Shown: positions 40,119 through 49,771 of the stretch, in pieces
Layout of the letters: each line of letters opens with the position of its first letter
How positions within the stretch are numbered: the stretch's first letter is position 1
Source of the DNA: Pseudolabrys sp.
GTDB taxonomy: Bacteria > Pseudomonadota > Alphaproteobacteria > Rhizobiales > Xanthobacteraceae
NCBI GenBank assembly: GCA_029980465.1
Contig: JARYIJ010000002.1
Span: forward strand, 248,001-312,000
Reading direction: 5' to 3'
Length of the DNA: 64,000 nt
Made by a program: the position numbers and the translations under genes
Notes under the pieces: generated by a model
Database searches by the model: none
Seen by the model: the letters and a program-made list of their open reading frames with translations, nothing else
What the model was told of the DNA's origin: nothing

Positions 40119-41432
40119 ATGCGTCTGCCCCGTCTCGCGGCCCAGTCGATCGTTCTCTTTGCGGCACGCATTGCCGGTGCCGGGTGCGCTTTTGCAACCC
40201 AGGTTCTCCTGGTGCGACTACTCGGCGCTCCGACCTTTGCCGACTACGTGCTGGTGCTTGCCGGCATTAATATCGGCGCCGCCGTCATGCCCCTGGGCTT
40301 TCATTTCACAGCGAATTATTTTGCGGCGCGCTATTACGCGACCAACTCCGCCGCAGCGTTGAGTGCCTATCTGCGGCAAGCGTTTCTTCATATCGCGGTC
40401 GGCATCCTGGTTACCGCGGTCGGCGCCGTCGCACTGTGGTCCCTCGTTCCAGCGTCCATCAAACCTCTTGTTCCACCCGCCATCATCTTCGCCGTGGCGG
40501 TCGCGGTGATCTATCTGACCAGCGGCGTGCTGATCGGGCTCAAGCGCCCGATCGCGGGAATGACCGCCGACATCTTGCTTCGCCCGGTCTTCACACTGAC
40601 AACGTTCGCCATCTTCTGCTTCACAGTCGCTCCTGACGACGTCCTGATGTTCGGGTTGTGGGTTCTCGCCGGATTGCTGACCCTGATCGGCGCCGGGCAA
40701 CTCGTGCTCGTCGCGCGAGCACTGCGTGGCATGAACGGAAAAGATGGCGGCGACGGCGAAACGCTACGATCGCTGCGATGGACATGGTGGCGCTATGCAC
40801 TGCCATCGACCATCGTCGTGCTCGCGACGGATTTCTTCTTCGACATCGACCTCATCGTCGTGTCGCCGTTCATGAACCAGCACGAGATCGCGATATTCGG
40901 CGTGTGCGCCCGCATCTGCTCCCTGCTCGCGTTCGGCATCGGCACGATCTACACGATCTCGCTTCCGAATATTCTCGATGCCGGAATGCGGCGCGATACT
41001 CACCGCGTAGAGCGCGAACTCGGAAACGCCAACGTTTACGCGTGTCTGATGGCGGCGGCTCTGTCTCTCGTCATGTTCTTCTCCGGGCCTCTTCTCGCGC
41101 TCATTTTCGGGAAGGATTTTGCATCCGCCGGCCTCCCGCTCGGCGTCCTGACGCTCGGACTTGCAGCCAGAGCCGCGCTCGGCCCCAGCCCTCTCGTTCT
41201 GTCGATCTACGAGAGGCCGGCAGCGAGCGTACCGGCATCTATCGTCAGCATCGCTGCTCTAGCAATTATGAATTATCTGCTGGTCCCGCATTTCGGTCTC
41301 ATCGGTGCGGCGGCGGCGACCTCGCTCGCGATCGCAATGTGGTCGTTCGCGCTGTGGTTGACAGCACGGCATGACCTCGCACTGGACGTTTCCATCTATC
41401 CACGATTGCGACGGCTGCTGACGCGCTCTTGA
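40119..41432 (+). CDS. Polysaccharide flippase (Wzx-like, MOP superfamily)
   Basis: 437 residues from ATG 40119, preferred over 40101 because AAGGGG lies at proper spacing. Twelve or more membrane helices; conserved opening AARIAGAGCAFATQVLLVRLLG and the mid-protein ATDFFFDIDLIVVSPFM with FGVCARICSLLAFGIGTIYT, typical of polysaccharide flippases. It should move the undecaprenyl-linked repeat unit across the inner membrane for the Wzy protein at 30793. Convergent with the MerR gene, eight bases apart. Confidence 0.92.
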   Translation: MRLPRLAAQSIVLFAARIAGAGCAFATQVLLVRLLGAPTFADYVLVLAGINIGAAVMPLGFHFTANYFAARYYATNSAAALSAYLRQAFLHIAVGILVTAVGAVALWSLVPASIKPLVPPAIIFAVAVAVIYLTSGVLIGLKRPIAGMTADILLRPVFTLTTFAIFCFTVAPDDVLMFGLWVLAGLLTLIGAGQLVLVARALRGMNGKDGGDGETLRSLRWTWWRYALPSTIVVLATDFFFDIDLIVVSPFMNQHEIAIFGVCARICSLLAFGIGTIYTISLPNILDAGMRRDTHRVERELGNANVYACLMAAALSLVMFFSGPLLALIFGKDFASAGLPLGVLTLGLAARAALGPSPLVLSIYERPAASVPASIVSIAALAIMNYLLVPHFGLIGAAAATSLAIAMWSFALWLTARHDLALDVSIYPRLRRLLTRS

Positions 41433-41439
41433 GAGCGCG
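41422..41439. terminator. 18-bp palindrome at the flippase-merR convergent junction
   Basis: CGCGCTCT-TG-AGAGCGCG covers the flippase stop codon and ends two bases before the merR stop. A stem here would serve both mRNAs as an end or stabiliser. No T-run follows, so a classic terminator is uncertain. Confidence 0.4.
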
Positions 41440-41440
41440 C

Positions 41441-42103
41441 TTACGCGTTCTGCAGCGATCCTTCGAGCAGCTTGCGGCATTCACCCAATTCATGAAGCGT
41501 CGCATGCAGCTTGCGCAGGTCTTCGCGTCCAAGCCGCGGATTTGCAAGCCGCGCGGCGGCTGCAGCAGGCGCCGGCGCAGGTTCAAAAGACGGCACCGGA
41601 GGCAGTTCGACCTCCTCGCTGATCGGCACGGCACGATCATTCGGATTGACACGCAATGCAGGAGCACTCTGCATCGGCGGCTCCGACCGATCCGGCGCAT
41701 CGTCCTCGCGATCGGACAGGTCGCGGCCGATCAACCGACCGATCAGACCGGGCTTTTCCGCAACCGGCAGGTCGGCCGCTTCTTCCTCGTCCTGCTCATC
41801 GACGGCGCCGTGCGGCGGTTGCGGCGCACCTTCGCGCCACACGTCCTCGACGAAGTTGATGCCTTGCTCGCGCAGAATGCGCTGCACGCCGCGGATCGTG
41901 TAGCCCTCGCCGTAGAGCAGGTGCCGGATTCCACGCAGCAGATCGACATCGTCGGGCCGGTAGTACCGCCGGCCGCCGCCGCGCTTCATCGGTTTGATTT
42001 CGCGGAACCGGCTTTCCCAAAAGCGCAGCACATGCTGCGGCAGGTCGAGCTCATCGGCGACTTCGCTGATGGTGCGGAATGCGTCAGGCGCCTTGTTGTC
42101 CAA
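41441..42103 (-). CDS. MerR-family transcriptional regulator
   Basis: 220 residues. Winged-helix MerR domain at the N-terminus: [25 protein letters not shown], then the wing [15 protein letters not shown]. The rest is a long, Pro/Asp/Glu-rich, probably flexible region without the usual Cys metal sites, ending in a short helix ([21 protein letters not shown]). In Rhizobiales this regulator lies directly after ihfA; its target and signal are not known. 39 bases separate it from ihfA, so they may be co-transcribed. Confidence 0.92.
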   Translation of the reverse strand: MDNKAPDAFRTISEVADELDLPQHVLRFWESRFREIKPMKRGGGRRYYRPDDVDLLRGIRHLLYGEGYTIRGVQRILREQGINFVEDVWREGAPQPPHGAVDEQDEEEAADLPVAEKPGLIGRLIGRDLSDREDDAPDRSEPPMQSAPALRVNPNDRAVPISEEVELPPVPSFEPAPAPAAAAARLANPRLGREDLRKLHATLHELGECRKLLEGSLQNA

Positions 42104-42142
42104 AGCGGCACGCTCCTCTCAGGAACACGGGAAACGCAAACG

Positions 42143-42463
42143 TCAGGCAGTTTCGGCCGGCACCGCCGCGCCGTTGCCGTTGATACGCTGCTTGAGGATC
42201 GCCGACGGCTTGAACACCATCACCCGCCGCGGCGAAATCGGAACTTCCTTGCCCGTCTTCGGATTACGACCGATCCGCTGCCCCTTCTTGCGGACCACAA
42301 ATGAGCCGAATGAAGACAGTTTGACGGTCTCCCCGCGCTCCAGGCAATCCGTAATCTCCTTGAGCACAAGCTCGACAAGAGCAGCCGACTCCGTGCGAGA
42401 AAGGCCCACCTTTTGGTAAACCGCCTCGCAGAGATCCGCTCTCGTCACTGTCCGACCGGTCAT
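42143..42463 (-). CDS. ihfA: Integration host factor alpha subunit
   Basis: 106 residues with the IHF-alpha core [50 protein letters not shown] and [11 protein letters not shown]. The beta-arm Pro is kept. With IhfB it binds and sharply bends specific DNA sites. It lies downstream of fabH in the conserved plsX-fabH-ihfA-merR order. Confidence 0.98.
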   Translation of the reverse strand: MTGRTVTRADLCEAVYQKVGLSRTESAALVELVLKEITDCLERGETVKLSSFGSFVVRKKGQRIGRNPKTGKEVPISPRRVMVFKPSAILKQRINGNGAAVPAETA

Positions 42464-42544
42464 CGCCTGCCCCGCTCTCGGCGAAGATGCTGAATTACTT
42501 ACGATATTCAGTTGTTTCGCTCACTGTCAACGGGGTCGGACGGC

Positions 42545-43522
42545 CTACCAGCGCACCAAGGCCGAGCCCCAGGTGAAGCCTCCCCCCATCGCCTCGAACA
42601 AGACGAGATCGCCCGCTTTGACCCTTCCGTCCTTGCGGGCGACATCAAGCGCCAAGGGGATCGATGCGGCTGAGGTATTGCCGTGCCGATCGACCGTAAT
42701 CACCACCTTTTCGGGGGCAATCCCAAGCTTTTTAGCGCTATCGTCAATGATCCGCTTATTGGCCTGGTGCGGAATGAACCAGTCGATGCTATCGGCGCCA
42801 TATCCGGTCGCCTTGAAAGCATCGTCAATGACGTCGGTAATCATTGCTACCGCGTGCTTGAACACCGCCCGGCCCTCCATCCTCAGGTGGCCGACAGTTT
42901 GGGTCGAGGACGGGCCGCCGTCGACATAGAGCTTGCTCTTGTGCCGGCCATCCGAACGCAGATGCGTCGTCAGGATGCCACGGTCAGTGACATTACCGGG
43001 CTGCTGCTGTGCCTCGAGAACAATCGCTCCTGCGCCGTCGCCAAACAGAACGCAGGTCGTGCGGTCGGTCCAGTCAAGGATGCGCGAAAAGGTCTCAGCC
43101 CCGATCACCAGCGCGCGCTTGCAGGCGCCAGAGCGCAGCATGCTGTCGGTCACAGACAATGCGTAAACAAAGCCGCTGCAGACTGCTTGCAGGTCGAAGG
43201 CCGCGCCGTGATCGATGCCAAGACTGGCTTGCACCGTCACCGCCGTCGCCGGGAAGGTCTGGTCCGGGGTCGACGTCGCCAGTACGATCAGGTCAATCGT
43301 CCGGGCATCAACGCCGGCATCGCTCAGCGCGGCTTGCGCCGCGCGAAGCGCAAGGTCCGACGTCATCTCCCCATCGGCGGCGATATGGCGTTCGCGAATC
43401 CCGGTCCTCTGGACGATCCACTCATCCGAAGTATCCACCATCCGGGCCAGTTCAGCATTGGTGAGAACGCGGGACGGCAGGTAGCTCCCGCCACCGAGCA
43501 CAACAGATCTTGTTTGAGTCAC
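42545..43522 (-). CDS. fabH: 3-oxoacyl-ACP synthase III
   Basis: 325 residues with the Cys-His-Asn triad: Cys in [11 protein letters not shown], His in [11 protein letters not shown] and Asn in [12 protein letters not shown]. It condenses acetyl-CoA with malonyl-ACP to start fatty acid synthesis. The start overlaps the plsX stop by four bases (ATGA), showing translational coupling. Confidence 0.98.
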   Translation of the reverse strand: MTQTRSVVLGGGSYLPSRVLTNAELARMVDTSDEWIVQRTGIRERHIAADGEMTSDLALRAAQAALSDAGVDARTIDLIVLATSTPDQTFPATAVTVQASLGIDHGAAFDLQAVCSGFVYALSVTDSMLRSGACKRALVIGAETFSRILDWTDRTTCVLFGDGAGAIVLEAQQQPGNVTDRGILTTHLRSDGRHKSKLYVDGGPSSTQTVGHLRMEGRAVFKHAVAMITDVIDDAFKATGYGADSIDWFIPHQANKRIIDDSAKKLGIAPEKVVITVDRHGNTSAASIPLALDVARKDGRVKAGDLVLFEAMGGGFTWGSALVRW

Positions 43523-44577
43523 GAAGCGGCTCCGGCAGCCTGCGCCTTGCCCATGGCGTCGAGGTCGCGCGCCAAGGAGTGATTGATTTTTTCCAGCAAG
43601 TTATACCGGACCATGTCATAGCCCATGTCGACCGCGCTGGCGAAGCCCTCGGTGTCGGTATTGCCGTGGCTTTTGATCACCACGCCGTTGAGCCCCAGGA
43701 ACACGCCGCCATTCGATTTGCGCGGATCCATCTTGTCACGCATCGCGCGGAACGCGCCACGCGCCAGCAGATAGCCGATACGGGCTTGCCAGGTCCGGCC
43801 CATCGCATTGCGCAGGTACTGCGCGATTTGCCGCGCCGTGCCCTCGGCTGCTTTCAGAGCGATGTTGCCGGCAAAGCCCTCGGTGACAATGACGTCGCTG
43901 GTACCTTTGCCAATATCATCGCCTTCGACAAAGCCGATATATTCGAATTCGGACGAACGTCGGTCGCGCAGCATCGAGCCGGCCTCGCGCACTTCCTCGA
44001 GGCCCTTCACCTCTTCGACTCCGATATTGAGCAGGCCTACCGTCGGCCGCTCGATATCGAAGAGAATCCGCGCCATGGCGCTGCCCATCGCCGCGAGGTT
44101 GCACAAATGAACCGCGTCAGCGCCAATTGAAGCGCCGAGATCCAGCACGATCGATTCGCCCTTGATGGTCGGCCACAGAGCGGCAATTGCTGGGCGCTCG
44201 ACACCTTCAAGCATCTTGAGATGGAAGCGCGACATCGCCATCAGGGCACCGGTATTGCCGGCCGAGATGGCGGCATCGGCCTCGCCCTTTTTCACGGCGT
44301 CGATCGCGAGCCACATTGACGATTTCCACCGGCCATAGCGCAGGGCCTGGCTCGGCTTGTCATCCATCCGGATCGCCACTGTCGTGTGCACGATCCTGGT
44401 GCGTTCCCTGAGCTTGGGCTCGCGCTCCAGCAGCGGCTGGATCACGGCTTCGTCGCCACACATGATGAATTCCATGTCGGGATGACGCGCCAGTGCGAGC
44501 GCCGCACCGGGTACGACCACGGCTGCGCCGTGATCCCCGCCCATCGCATCGAGGGCAATTCGGACATTACCGGGCAT
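43519..44577 (-). CDS. plsX: Phosphate acyltransferase PlsX
   Basis: 352 residues beginning [21 protein letters not shown], the family signature. It contains VDASI-type [11 protein letters not shown] and [18 protein letters not shown]. It makes acyl-phosphate from acyl-ACP for phospholipid synthesis at the membrane surface. It is coupled to fabH by a four-base overlap. The 156-base gap before it, toward the DUF177 gene, holds no rpmF; L32 is encoded elsewhere. Confidence 0.98.
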   Translation of the reverse strand: MPGNVRIALDAMGGDHGAAVVVPGAALALARHPDMEFIMCGDEAVIQPLLEREPKLRERTRIVHTTVAIRMDDKPSQALRYGRWKSSMWLAIDAVKKGEADAAISAGNTGALMAMSRFHLKMLEGVERPAIAALWPTIKGESIVLDLGASIGADAVHLCNLAAMGSAMARILFDIERPTVGLLNIGVEEVKGLEEVREAGSMLRDRRSSEFEYIGFVEGDDIGKGTSDVIVTEGFAGNIALKAAEGTARQIAQYLRNAMGRTWQARIGYLLARGAFRAMRDKMDPRKSNGGVFLGLNGVVIKSHGNTDTEGFASAVDMGYDMVRYNLLEKINHSLARDLDAMGKAQAAGAAS

Positions 44578-44733
44578 TCAGGAAACCTCGGCGGTGGCGA
44601 TCCAGGTGCCAGATGCTCGCGTATCGCGGGGCGTCGTACGCGGCCGACCTTAGCCAATCACGGGGCGGACACAAAGGATTATGCCCTTCCTGAGACTTTA
44701 GTTGAGCGAATTGATGTTTTAGCCAGGATGAAA

Positions 44734-45240
44734 TCACGAGCGTTTCTTGAGAGCCGCAAGGGCCGCAAATGGCTTCTCAGCTTCATCCCCGGCCGCTGGT
44801 GGGCTGAATTCGACGCCCGGTTTCCGAGGATAGGGGTCAAGACCCAGTATCAGAAATTCAGTCGCAACCGCGCCAAGGTCGACGATCCCATTTTCAAGCG
44901 GCTCCGGCGGTTCACGGCCTCCCTTGGCCGGTATCACCGCGTCGTCCGCGGGCGGTACAAATTCAAGATCGACGGCTTCGGATACCTGGGTGTCGATCGG
45001 ATCGAGGGTAACGACACAGGTCTGCCCAACATCGGCGTGTACCTCGCCGCGCACCGTCACAGTATCACCGCGACGCTCAAGATCGAACGAAGCGTCCAGT
45101 TTAGACAATGCACGAAGGCCGCTAATCTTGGCGACAGCCTGCCGCACCTCTTGGTCAGCCACCAGATCGTAGTGACGACCATCTTCGGGGATATCCGCAA
45201 CCGAAACCGGCACGGACCATGGTCGCTCGGGCGCTTCCAT
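44734..45240 (-). CDS. DUF177 (YceD-like) protein
   Basis: 168 residues from ATG 45240 (AAAGGATAG upstream), starting MEAPERPWSVPVSVADIPED. The DUF177 centre is DVGQTCVVTLDPIDTQVSEAVDLEF, and ENGIVDLGAVATEFLILGLDPYPRKPG follows. One Cys of the C-x-C pair seen in many members is absent. The family is linked to 23S rRNA/L32 maturation in other organisms; here only its place before plsX supports that. Confidence 0.9.
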   Translation of the reverse strand: MEAPERPWSVPVSVADIPEDGRHYDLVADQEVRQAVAKISGLRALSKLDASFDLERRGDTVTVRGEVHADVGQTCVVTLDPIDTQVSEAVDLEFVPPADDAVIPAKGGREPPEPLENGIVDLGAVATEFLILGLDPYPRKPGVEFSPPAAGDEAEKPFAALAALKKRS

Positions 45241-45274
45241 TGTCTTTCTATCCTTTGGGCCGTCAGAGCCCGGC

Positions 45275-45796
45275 TCAAACAACCGGGAATCGAACACTGC
45301 CACGAGCCAGAGCGGACGTCTCTTGTCCATCGAGACCTCGACTGGCCTCGATCATATAAGCCGCCAAGCGGGTTCCCGCCTCGGCCCGGCCGGGCATTCC
45401 CAAGACATTTCGGGCGCAGGCCGCCGCTATCGCATCGATATCCTGCTCGAAGGCGCCTCGATAGGCGTTGGCGCGACCATAATACGCTGCCCCAATTTGG
45501 CGCATCTCTTTCGGTACTTTCAGGTCGCTAACACCCATCTCCCGCAAATTGTGGTCCATATCCCTGCAAAAAGCGTCAAAAATACCCTGACCGAGCTCCC
45601 GAAGATCCTGATCGCGGTCGAACCGCCGCATCAAGAGAACCAAGTGGAGAACGATCAACTCAAATCGTCCATCGACGGTATCCGGAACGCCATAATCACG
45701 GTAAAAGGCCGGCATGCGGGCCTGCGCCACGATCGTGCCATACAGCGCGGAAATGGTGTCGGCTCGGGTGGAACGACGAAACAGGGGCAAAATCAT
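45275..45796 (-). CDS. Ubiquinol-cytochrome c chaperone family protein (CBP3 homologue)
   Basis: 173 residues from ATG 45796 (MILPLFRRSTRADTISALYG). The conserved CBP3/UQCC core is FYRDYGVPDTVDGRFELIVLH, LGQGIFDAFCRDMDHNLREMGVSDL and RQIGAAYYGRANAY. In mitochondria this protein helps cytochrome b of the bc1 complex assemble; the bacterial role is inferred. It is divergent from bamE with 69 bases between and is upstream of the DUF177 gene by 34 bases, so probably in one transcript. Confidence 0.93.
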   Translation of the reverse strand: MILPLFRRSTRADTISALYGTIVAQARMPAFYRDYGVPDTVDGRFELIVLHLVLLMRRFDRDQDLRELGQGIFDAFCRDMDHNLREMGVSDLKVPKEMRQIGAAYYGRANAYRGAFEQDIDAIAAACARNVLGMPGRAEAGTRLAAYMIEASRGLDGQETSALARGSVRFPVV

Positions 45797-45865
45797 CGGT
45801 TTGGTGTAGGAGCCTGTGCGGCAATCGCCGCCGGGTAAGGCAAGCCGGGCTGCAATGCAAGACCA

Positions 45866-46333
45866 ATGATCCAATCCAAATCGAGACCGGCCGTCGGCCG
45901 CCGTCACCGCGTCCTGATGACTGCCGCAGCCGCGGCAATATCCCTGCTGGCCCTCGGCGGCTGCAGTAATTTCGGGGAAACCTATCAGCGCGGCTATGTG
46001 TTGCCTGAGGGCGCGCTCCAGCAAATTCCGATTGGAGCCACGCAGGAACAGGTCCTGATCGTGCTCGGGACGCCTTCTACGGTCGCCACCGTAAACGGCG
46101 AGGTCTTCTATTACATCTCGCAGCGGTCGGAGCGGCCAGTGGCTTTCATGCACTCCGAGGTGAAGGATCAGCGCGTCGTTGCCGTCTATTTCGACAAGAA
46201 CCGTAAAGTGGTTCGTCTCGCAGACTACGGTCTCAAGGACGGCAAGATCTTCGATTTCGTCTCACGGACGACGCCGACCGGCGGCGAGGAGTTCAGCTAT
46301 CTCAAGGGCGTTTTCAACGTTCTGAAATTCTAA
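45866..46333 (+). CDS. bamE: Outer membrane protein assembly factor BamE (SmpA/OmlA)
   Basis: 155 residues. A lipoprotein signal ends LLALGGC, then the SmpA/OmlA domain: GYVLPEGALQQIPIGATQEQVLIVLGTPS and VFYYISQ. It is a lipoprotein partner of BamA in outer-membrane protein folding. The last two bases of its sense end (TA of the stop codon) are the target duplication of an IS630 element and the final A is the first base of the element, so TAA is a hybrid codon. The pre-insertion stop would have been TAG. The protein is unchanged, but the natural terminator now lies 1 kb away. Confidence 0.95.
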   Translation: MIQSKSRPAVGRRHRVLMTAAAAAISLLALGGCSNFGETYQRGYVLPEGALQQIPIGATQEQVLIVLGTPSTVATVNGEVFYYISQRSERPVAFMHSEVKDQRVVAVYFDKNRKVVRLADYGLKDGKIFDFVSRTTPTGGEEFSYLKGVFNVLKF

Positions 46334-47376
46334 AGCGTGATGGCATTAGCTTCGATAGCCTGAGTTTTTGAAGTAGTTGGCGCATTCTTCGGGAGTGAAG
46401 GCGTCGAGAACCTGGCCGATGGCGGTGCAGACGGTTTCGACGGTTCGGGCGGCCGCCTTTCGAAGCAGATGCTTGAGCTTGGCAAAGACCTGCTCGATCG
46501 GGTTCAAATCGGGTGAGTATTTTGGCAGGAAGAACAGCTTGGCGCCGGCGGAGCGAATGAGCTGACGCACGACTTTGCCTTTGTGGCTGCCGAGATTGTC
46601 CATGACGACGACATCTCCGGGCCGAAGGGTGGGCCGCAGAACCTTCTCGACATAGGCCCGGAAGCTGGCGCCGTCGATCGGCCCCTCGATGAACCAGGGT
46701 GCATCGATCCGGTCATGGCGCAGGGCCGCAAGGAATGTCATGGTCTTCCAGCGACCATGAGGGACCTTGGCGAGAAGCCGTTGTCCTCGTGGCGCCCATC
46801 CCCGCAAGGGCGCCATATCGGTCCGGGTCCAGGTCTCGTCGATAAAAACCAGCCGCTCAGGTTCGACGCGCCCCTGATACTTTGTCCACCGGGCGCGCCG
46901 CCGCGCGACCTCGGGACGATCGCGTTCGCCAGCCACCATGCTTTTTTTTGAAGCTGAGCTTCTCGGCGTGCACGAAGTCCCACACAGAGTGGTAGTCAAC
47001 CTTCAGACCGCGTCCGACAAGCTCGGCAACAAGCCCTCGCAAGGTGAAGTCGCTCTCTCTGATCCGGTGTTGCAACCACGCGGCATGTTCGCCCGAGATC
47101 GCCTTTGGCTTGTGACCGCCCATCTGGCCGGGTTCGACGCTGCCGGTCTCGTCCTCGCGCTTCGCCCAATTGATCGCCGTGCTGATCGCGACCCCAAACT
47201 GTCGAGCCGCTTGATTGCGGGACATGCCGCCCTTGATCGCCGCCACGACCCGCTTCCGAAGATCAAGAGAATAAGGAGCTCCCATCCATGCTGGCCTCCT
47301 TCCCAGCCAGCATGGTGAATCAGAATCCCGCTGATTTGGGAATCCCAAAACGATTCAACCTGACCCCATCCCGCTT
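46333..47376 (-). mobile_element. IS630-family insertion sequence, 1044 bp, with both ends
   Basis: The terminal inverted repeats AAGCGTGATGGCATTAG (46333) and AAGCGGGATGGGGTCAG (reverse, ending 47376) match at 13 of 17 positions. The element is flanked by the TA duplication (46331-46332 and 47377-47378) expected of the IS630/Tc1/mariner superfamily. The transposase reads on the minus strand and its stop codon lies inside the left repeat. Both ends look intact, so insertion may be recent. Confidence 0.93.
46346..47285 (-). CDS. IS630-family transposase, split into two frames at an A8 run
   Basis: The first frame starts at 47285 (MGAPYSLDLRKRVVAAIKGG) with a helix-turn-helix (SRNQAARQFGVAISTAINWA) and reaches KLSFKKKH. 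The second frame, +1 relative to the first, carries the DDE domain: FIDETW, VVMDNLGSHK and SPDLNPIEQVFAKLK. The junction is a run of eight A (minus strand) at 46942-46949. Removing one A gives a continuous LSFKKSMVAGERDRP, the sequence normal for the family. Either transcriptional slippage joins the frames, or a one-base insertion has inactivated this copy. Full length would be about 313 residues. Confidence 0.85.
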
Positions 47377-47400
47377 TAGCGGCACGCCAGCAATCCAAAT

Positions 47401-47450
47401 AAAACGCTGCCACACGGGTGACCGCGGGCAGCGTTTTCCTTTTTTGTTTT
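47401..47450. terminator. Bidirectional terminator between bamE (now the IS) and hppA
   Basis: An 11-bp stem AAAACGCTGCC / GGCAGCGTTTT is flanked by T-rich runs on both sides (TTTTCCTTTTTT on plus, TTTTATTT on minus). It serves hppA and formerly bamE. Confidence 0.88.
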
Positions 47451-47454
47451 GCTC

Positions 47455-49584
47455 TCAGTGCGCCAGCACAGCGAGCAGCAGCAGCGCCACGATGTTCGTG
47501 ATCTTGATCATCGGGTTCACGGCGGGCCCCGCAGTGTCCTTGTAGGGGTCGCCGACTGTATCACCGGTCACAGCAGCTTTGTGAGCCTCGGAGCCTTTGC
47601 CGCCGTAGTGACCGTCTTCAATGTACTTCTTGGCATTGTCCCACGCGCCGCCGCCCGACGTCATCGAGATCGCGACGAACAGGCCGGTGACAATCACGCC
47701 GAGCAGCATGGCGCCGAGGGCCGAGAAGCCGGCCGACTTGCCCGCCGCCCCGCCGCCCGCCACCAGATAAATCACGAAGTAACAGAAGATCGGCGACAGC
47801 ACCGGCAGGAGCGACGGAATGATCATCTCCTTGATCGCCGCCCTCGTCAGCAGGTCAACGGCACGGCCGTAATTCGGCTTTGAGGTGCCCTTCATGATGC
47901 CGGCATCGTCGCGGAACTGCTTGCGCACTTCCTCGACGATCGCCTGCGCGGCGCGACCGACGGCGGTCATGCCAAAGGCGGCAAAGAGATACGGCAACAA
48001 GCCGCCGAACAGGAGACCGACCACGACGTAGGGATTCTTCAGGGAGAAATCGAGCGTAACGCCCTGGAAATAACCTGCACCGGTCTTGGTGAAGTAGTCG
48101 AGGTCCTGGTTATAGGCCGCAAACAGCACGAGCGCGCCAAGGCCGGCTGAACCGATGGCATAGCCCTTGGTGATCGCCTTGGTGGTATTGCCGACGGCGT
48201 CGAGCGCGTCGGTCGACTTGCGCACTTCCTTCGGCAGGCCGGCCATCTCGGCAATGCCACCGGCATTGTCGGTGACCGGGCCAAAAGCGTCGAGGGCGAC
48301 GATCATGCCGGCCAGCGCCAGCATGGTGGTGACCGCGATCGCGATGCCGAACAGGCCGGCGAGGCTGTAGGTGACAAGGATGCCGGCGATGATGACGAGC
48401 GCGGGCAGCGCGGTCGCCTCCATCGATACGGCGAGGCCCTGGATCACGTTGGTACCGTGGCCGGTGACCGAGGCCTGGGCGATCGACTTCACCGGGCGAT
48501 AGTCAGTGCCGGTGTAGTACTCGGTGATCCAGATGATCAGACCGGTCACCACGAGGCCGACGACGCCGCACATGAACAAGGTCGTGCCGGTATAGTGCTT
48601 GCCCTCGCTCGTCAGCGCCGTCGCGAAACCCTGCGGCAGCGCGTAGGCGATGACGCCTGCAATGCCGATCAGCGACAGGATGCCGGTGACGATCAGGCCC
48701 CTGTACAGCGCGCCCATGATCGACTGCGACGCCGGCAGCTTCACAAAGAAGGTGCCGGCGATCGAGGTGATGATGCAGACGCCGCCGATGGCGAGCGGCA
48801 GCGTCATCATCGGCAGCAAGAGCGCCGAGCCTTTGAAGAAGATGGCCGCGAGCACCATGGTCGCAACCGTCGTGACCGCATAGGTCTCGAACAGGTCGGC
48901 GGCCATGCCGGCGCAGTCGCCGACGTTGTCGCCGACGTTGTCGGCGATGGTTGCCGGATTGCGCGGGTCGTCCTCGGGGATACCGGCTTCGACCTTGCCG
49001 ACCATATCGCCGCCGACGTCGGCACCTTTGGTGAAGATGCCGCCACCGAGACGCGCAAAGATCGAGATCAGCGAGGCGCCGAAGCCGAGTGCCACGATGG
49101 CGTCGATGACGATGCGGTTGTCCGGGGCGATGCCGCGCGTGCCGGTGAGGAAGCCGAAGTAGAGGGTCACGCCGAGCAGCGCGAGACCGGCAACGAGCAT
49201 GCCCGTGATAGCGCCGGCCTTGAAGGCGATATCGAGACCGCCGGCGAGCGACTTGGTCGCGGCCTGCGCGGTGCGCAGGTTGGCGCGGACCGACACGTTC
49301 ATGCCGATGAAGCCCGCTGTGCCCGACAGGATCGCGCCGACGGCGAAGCCGACCGCAACCAGCCAGCCGAGCGTGAAGCCGATGATCAGGAAGATCACCA
49401 CGCCGACAATGCCGATGGTCGTGTACTGGCGTTTCAGATAGGCCTGCGCGCCCTCGCGCACGGCCGCGGAAATCTCCTGCATGCGGGCATTGCCTTGGTC
49501 GGCGCCGAGCACCGACAGGGTCGCCCATATGCCGTAGACGACGGCGAGCACGCCGCAGCCTACGATCAACCACAAAGTCGTCAT
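47455..49584 (-). CDS. hppA: Membrane-bound proton-translocating pyrophosphatase, K+-independent type
   Basis: 709 residues, about 16 membrane helices. Pyrophosphate-site motifs are [39 protein letters not shown] and, near the end, [10 protein letters not shown]. In the segment [19 protein letters not shown] the position that is Ala in K+-dependent enzymes is Lys, the mark of K+-independent H+-PPases. It pumps protons while splitting pyrophosphate at the inner membrane. Single gene with its own terminator. Confidence 0.98.
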   Translation of the reverse strand: MTTLWLIVGCGVLAVVYGIWATLSVLGADQGNARMQEISAAVREGAQAYLKRQYTTIGIVGVVIFLIIGFTLGWLVAVGFAVGAILSGTAGFIGMNVSVRANLRTAQAATKSLAGGLDIAFKAGAITGMLVAGLALLGVTLYFGFLTGTRGIAPDNRIVIDAIVALGFGASLISIFARLGGGIFTKGADVGGDMVGKVEAGIPEDDPRNPATIADNVGDNVGDCAGMAADLFETYAVTTVATMVLAAIFFKGSALLLPMMTLPLAIGGVCIITSIAGTFFVKLPASQSIMGALYRGLIVTGILSLIGIAGVIAYALPQGFATALTSEGKHYTGTTLFMCGVVGLVVTGLIIWITEYYTGTDYRPVKSIAQASVTGHGTNVIQGLAVSMEATALPALVIIAGILVTYSLAGLFGIAIAVTTMLALAGMIVALDAFGPVTDNAGGIAEMAGLPKEVRKSTDALDAVGNTTKAITKGYAIGSAGLGALVLFAAYNQDLDYFTKTGAGYFQGVTLDFSLKNPYVVVGLLFGGLLPYLFAAFGMTAVGRAAQAIVEEVRKQFRDDAGIMKGTSKPNYGRAVDLLTRAAIKEMIIPSLLPVLSPIFCYFVIYLVAGGGAAGKSAGFSALGAMLLGVIVTGLFVAISMTSGGGAWDNAKKYIEDGHYGGKGSEAHKAAVTGDTVGDPYKDTAGPAVNPMIKITNIVALLLLAVLAH

Positions 49585-49771
49585 GGTGGGTCAAAACCTC
49601 GATTTTTTAGGGCTGGCGGGAACAGGACACGCCCCCGCCGATGCGCCAGGGACGTCGAGGATGGCCGCTTCTAAGGGCGCTTCACCCCGACCGGAAAAGC
49701 GGGCGACATATGCCAAAAACAGCCCGATGACGCAATGCCCGGGAAGTCCCTGTAAACCGGGACTTTTCCCC

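Noticed and set aside
44578..44733. rpmF (ribosomal protein L32) between the DUF177 gene and plsX
   Set aside because: The 156-base gap is too short for L32 and shows no L32-like reading frame.
49744..49765. AAGTCCC/GGGACTT stem as a strong terminator of the MFS gene
   Set aside because: The stem is perfect but only seven pairs, and on the coding strand it is followed by GC-rich sequence rather than T residues. It is mentioned only as a possible mRNA end.
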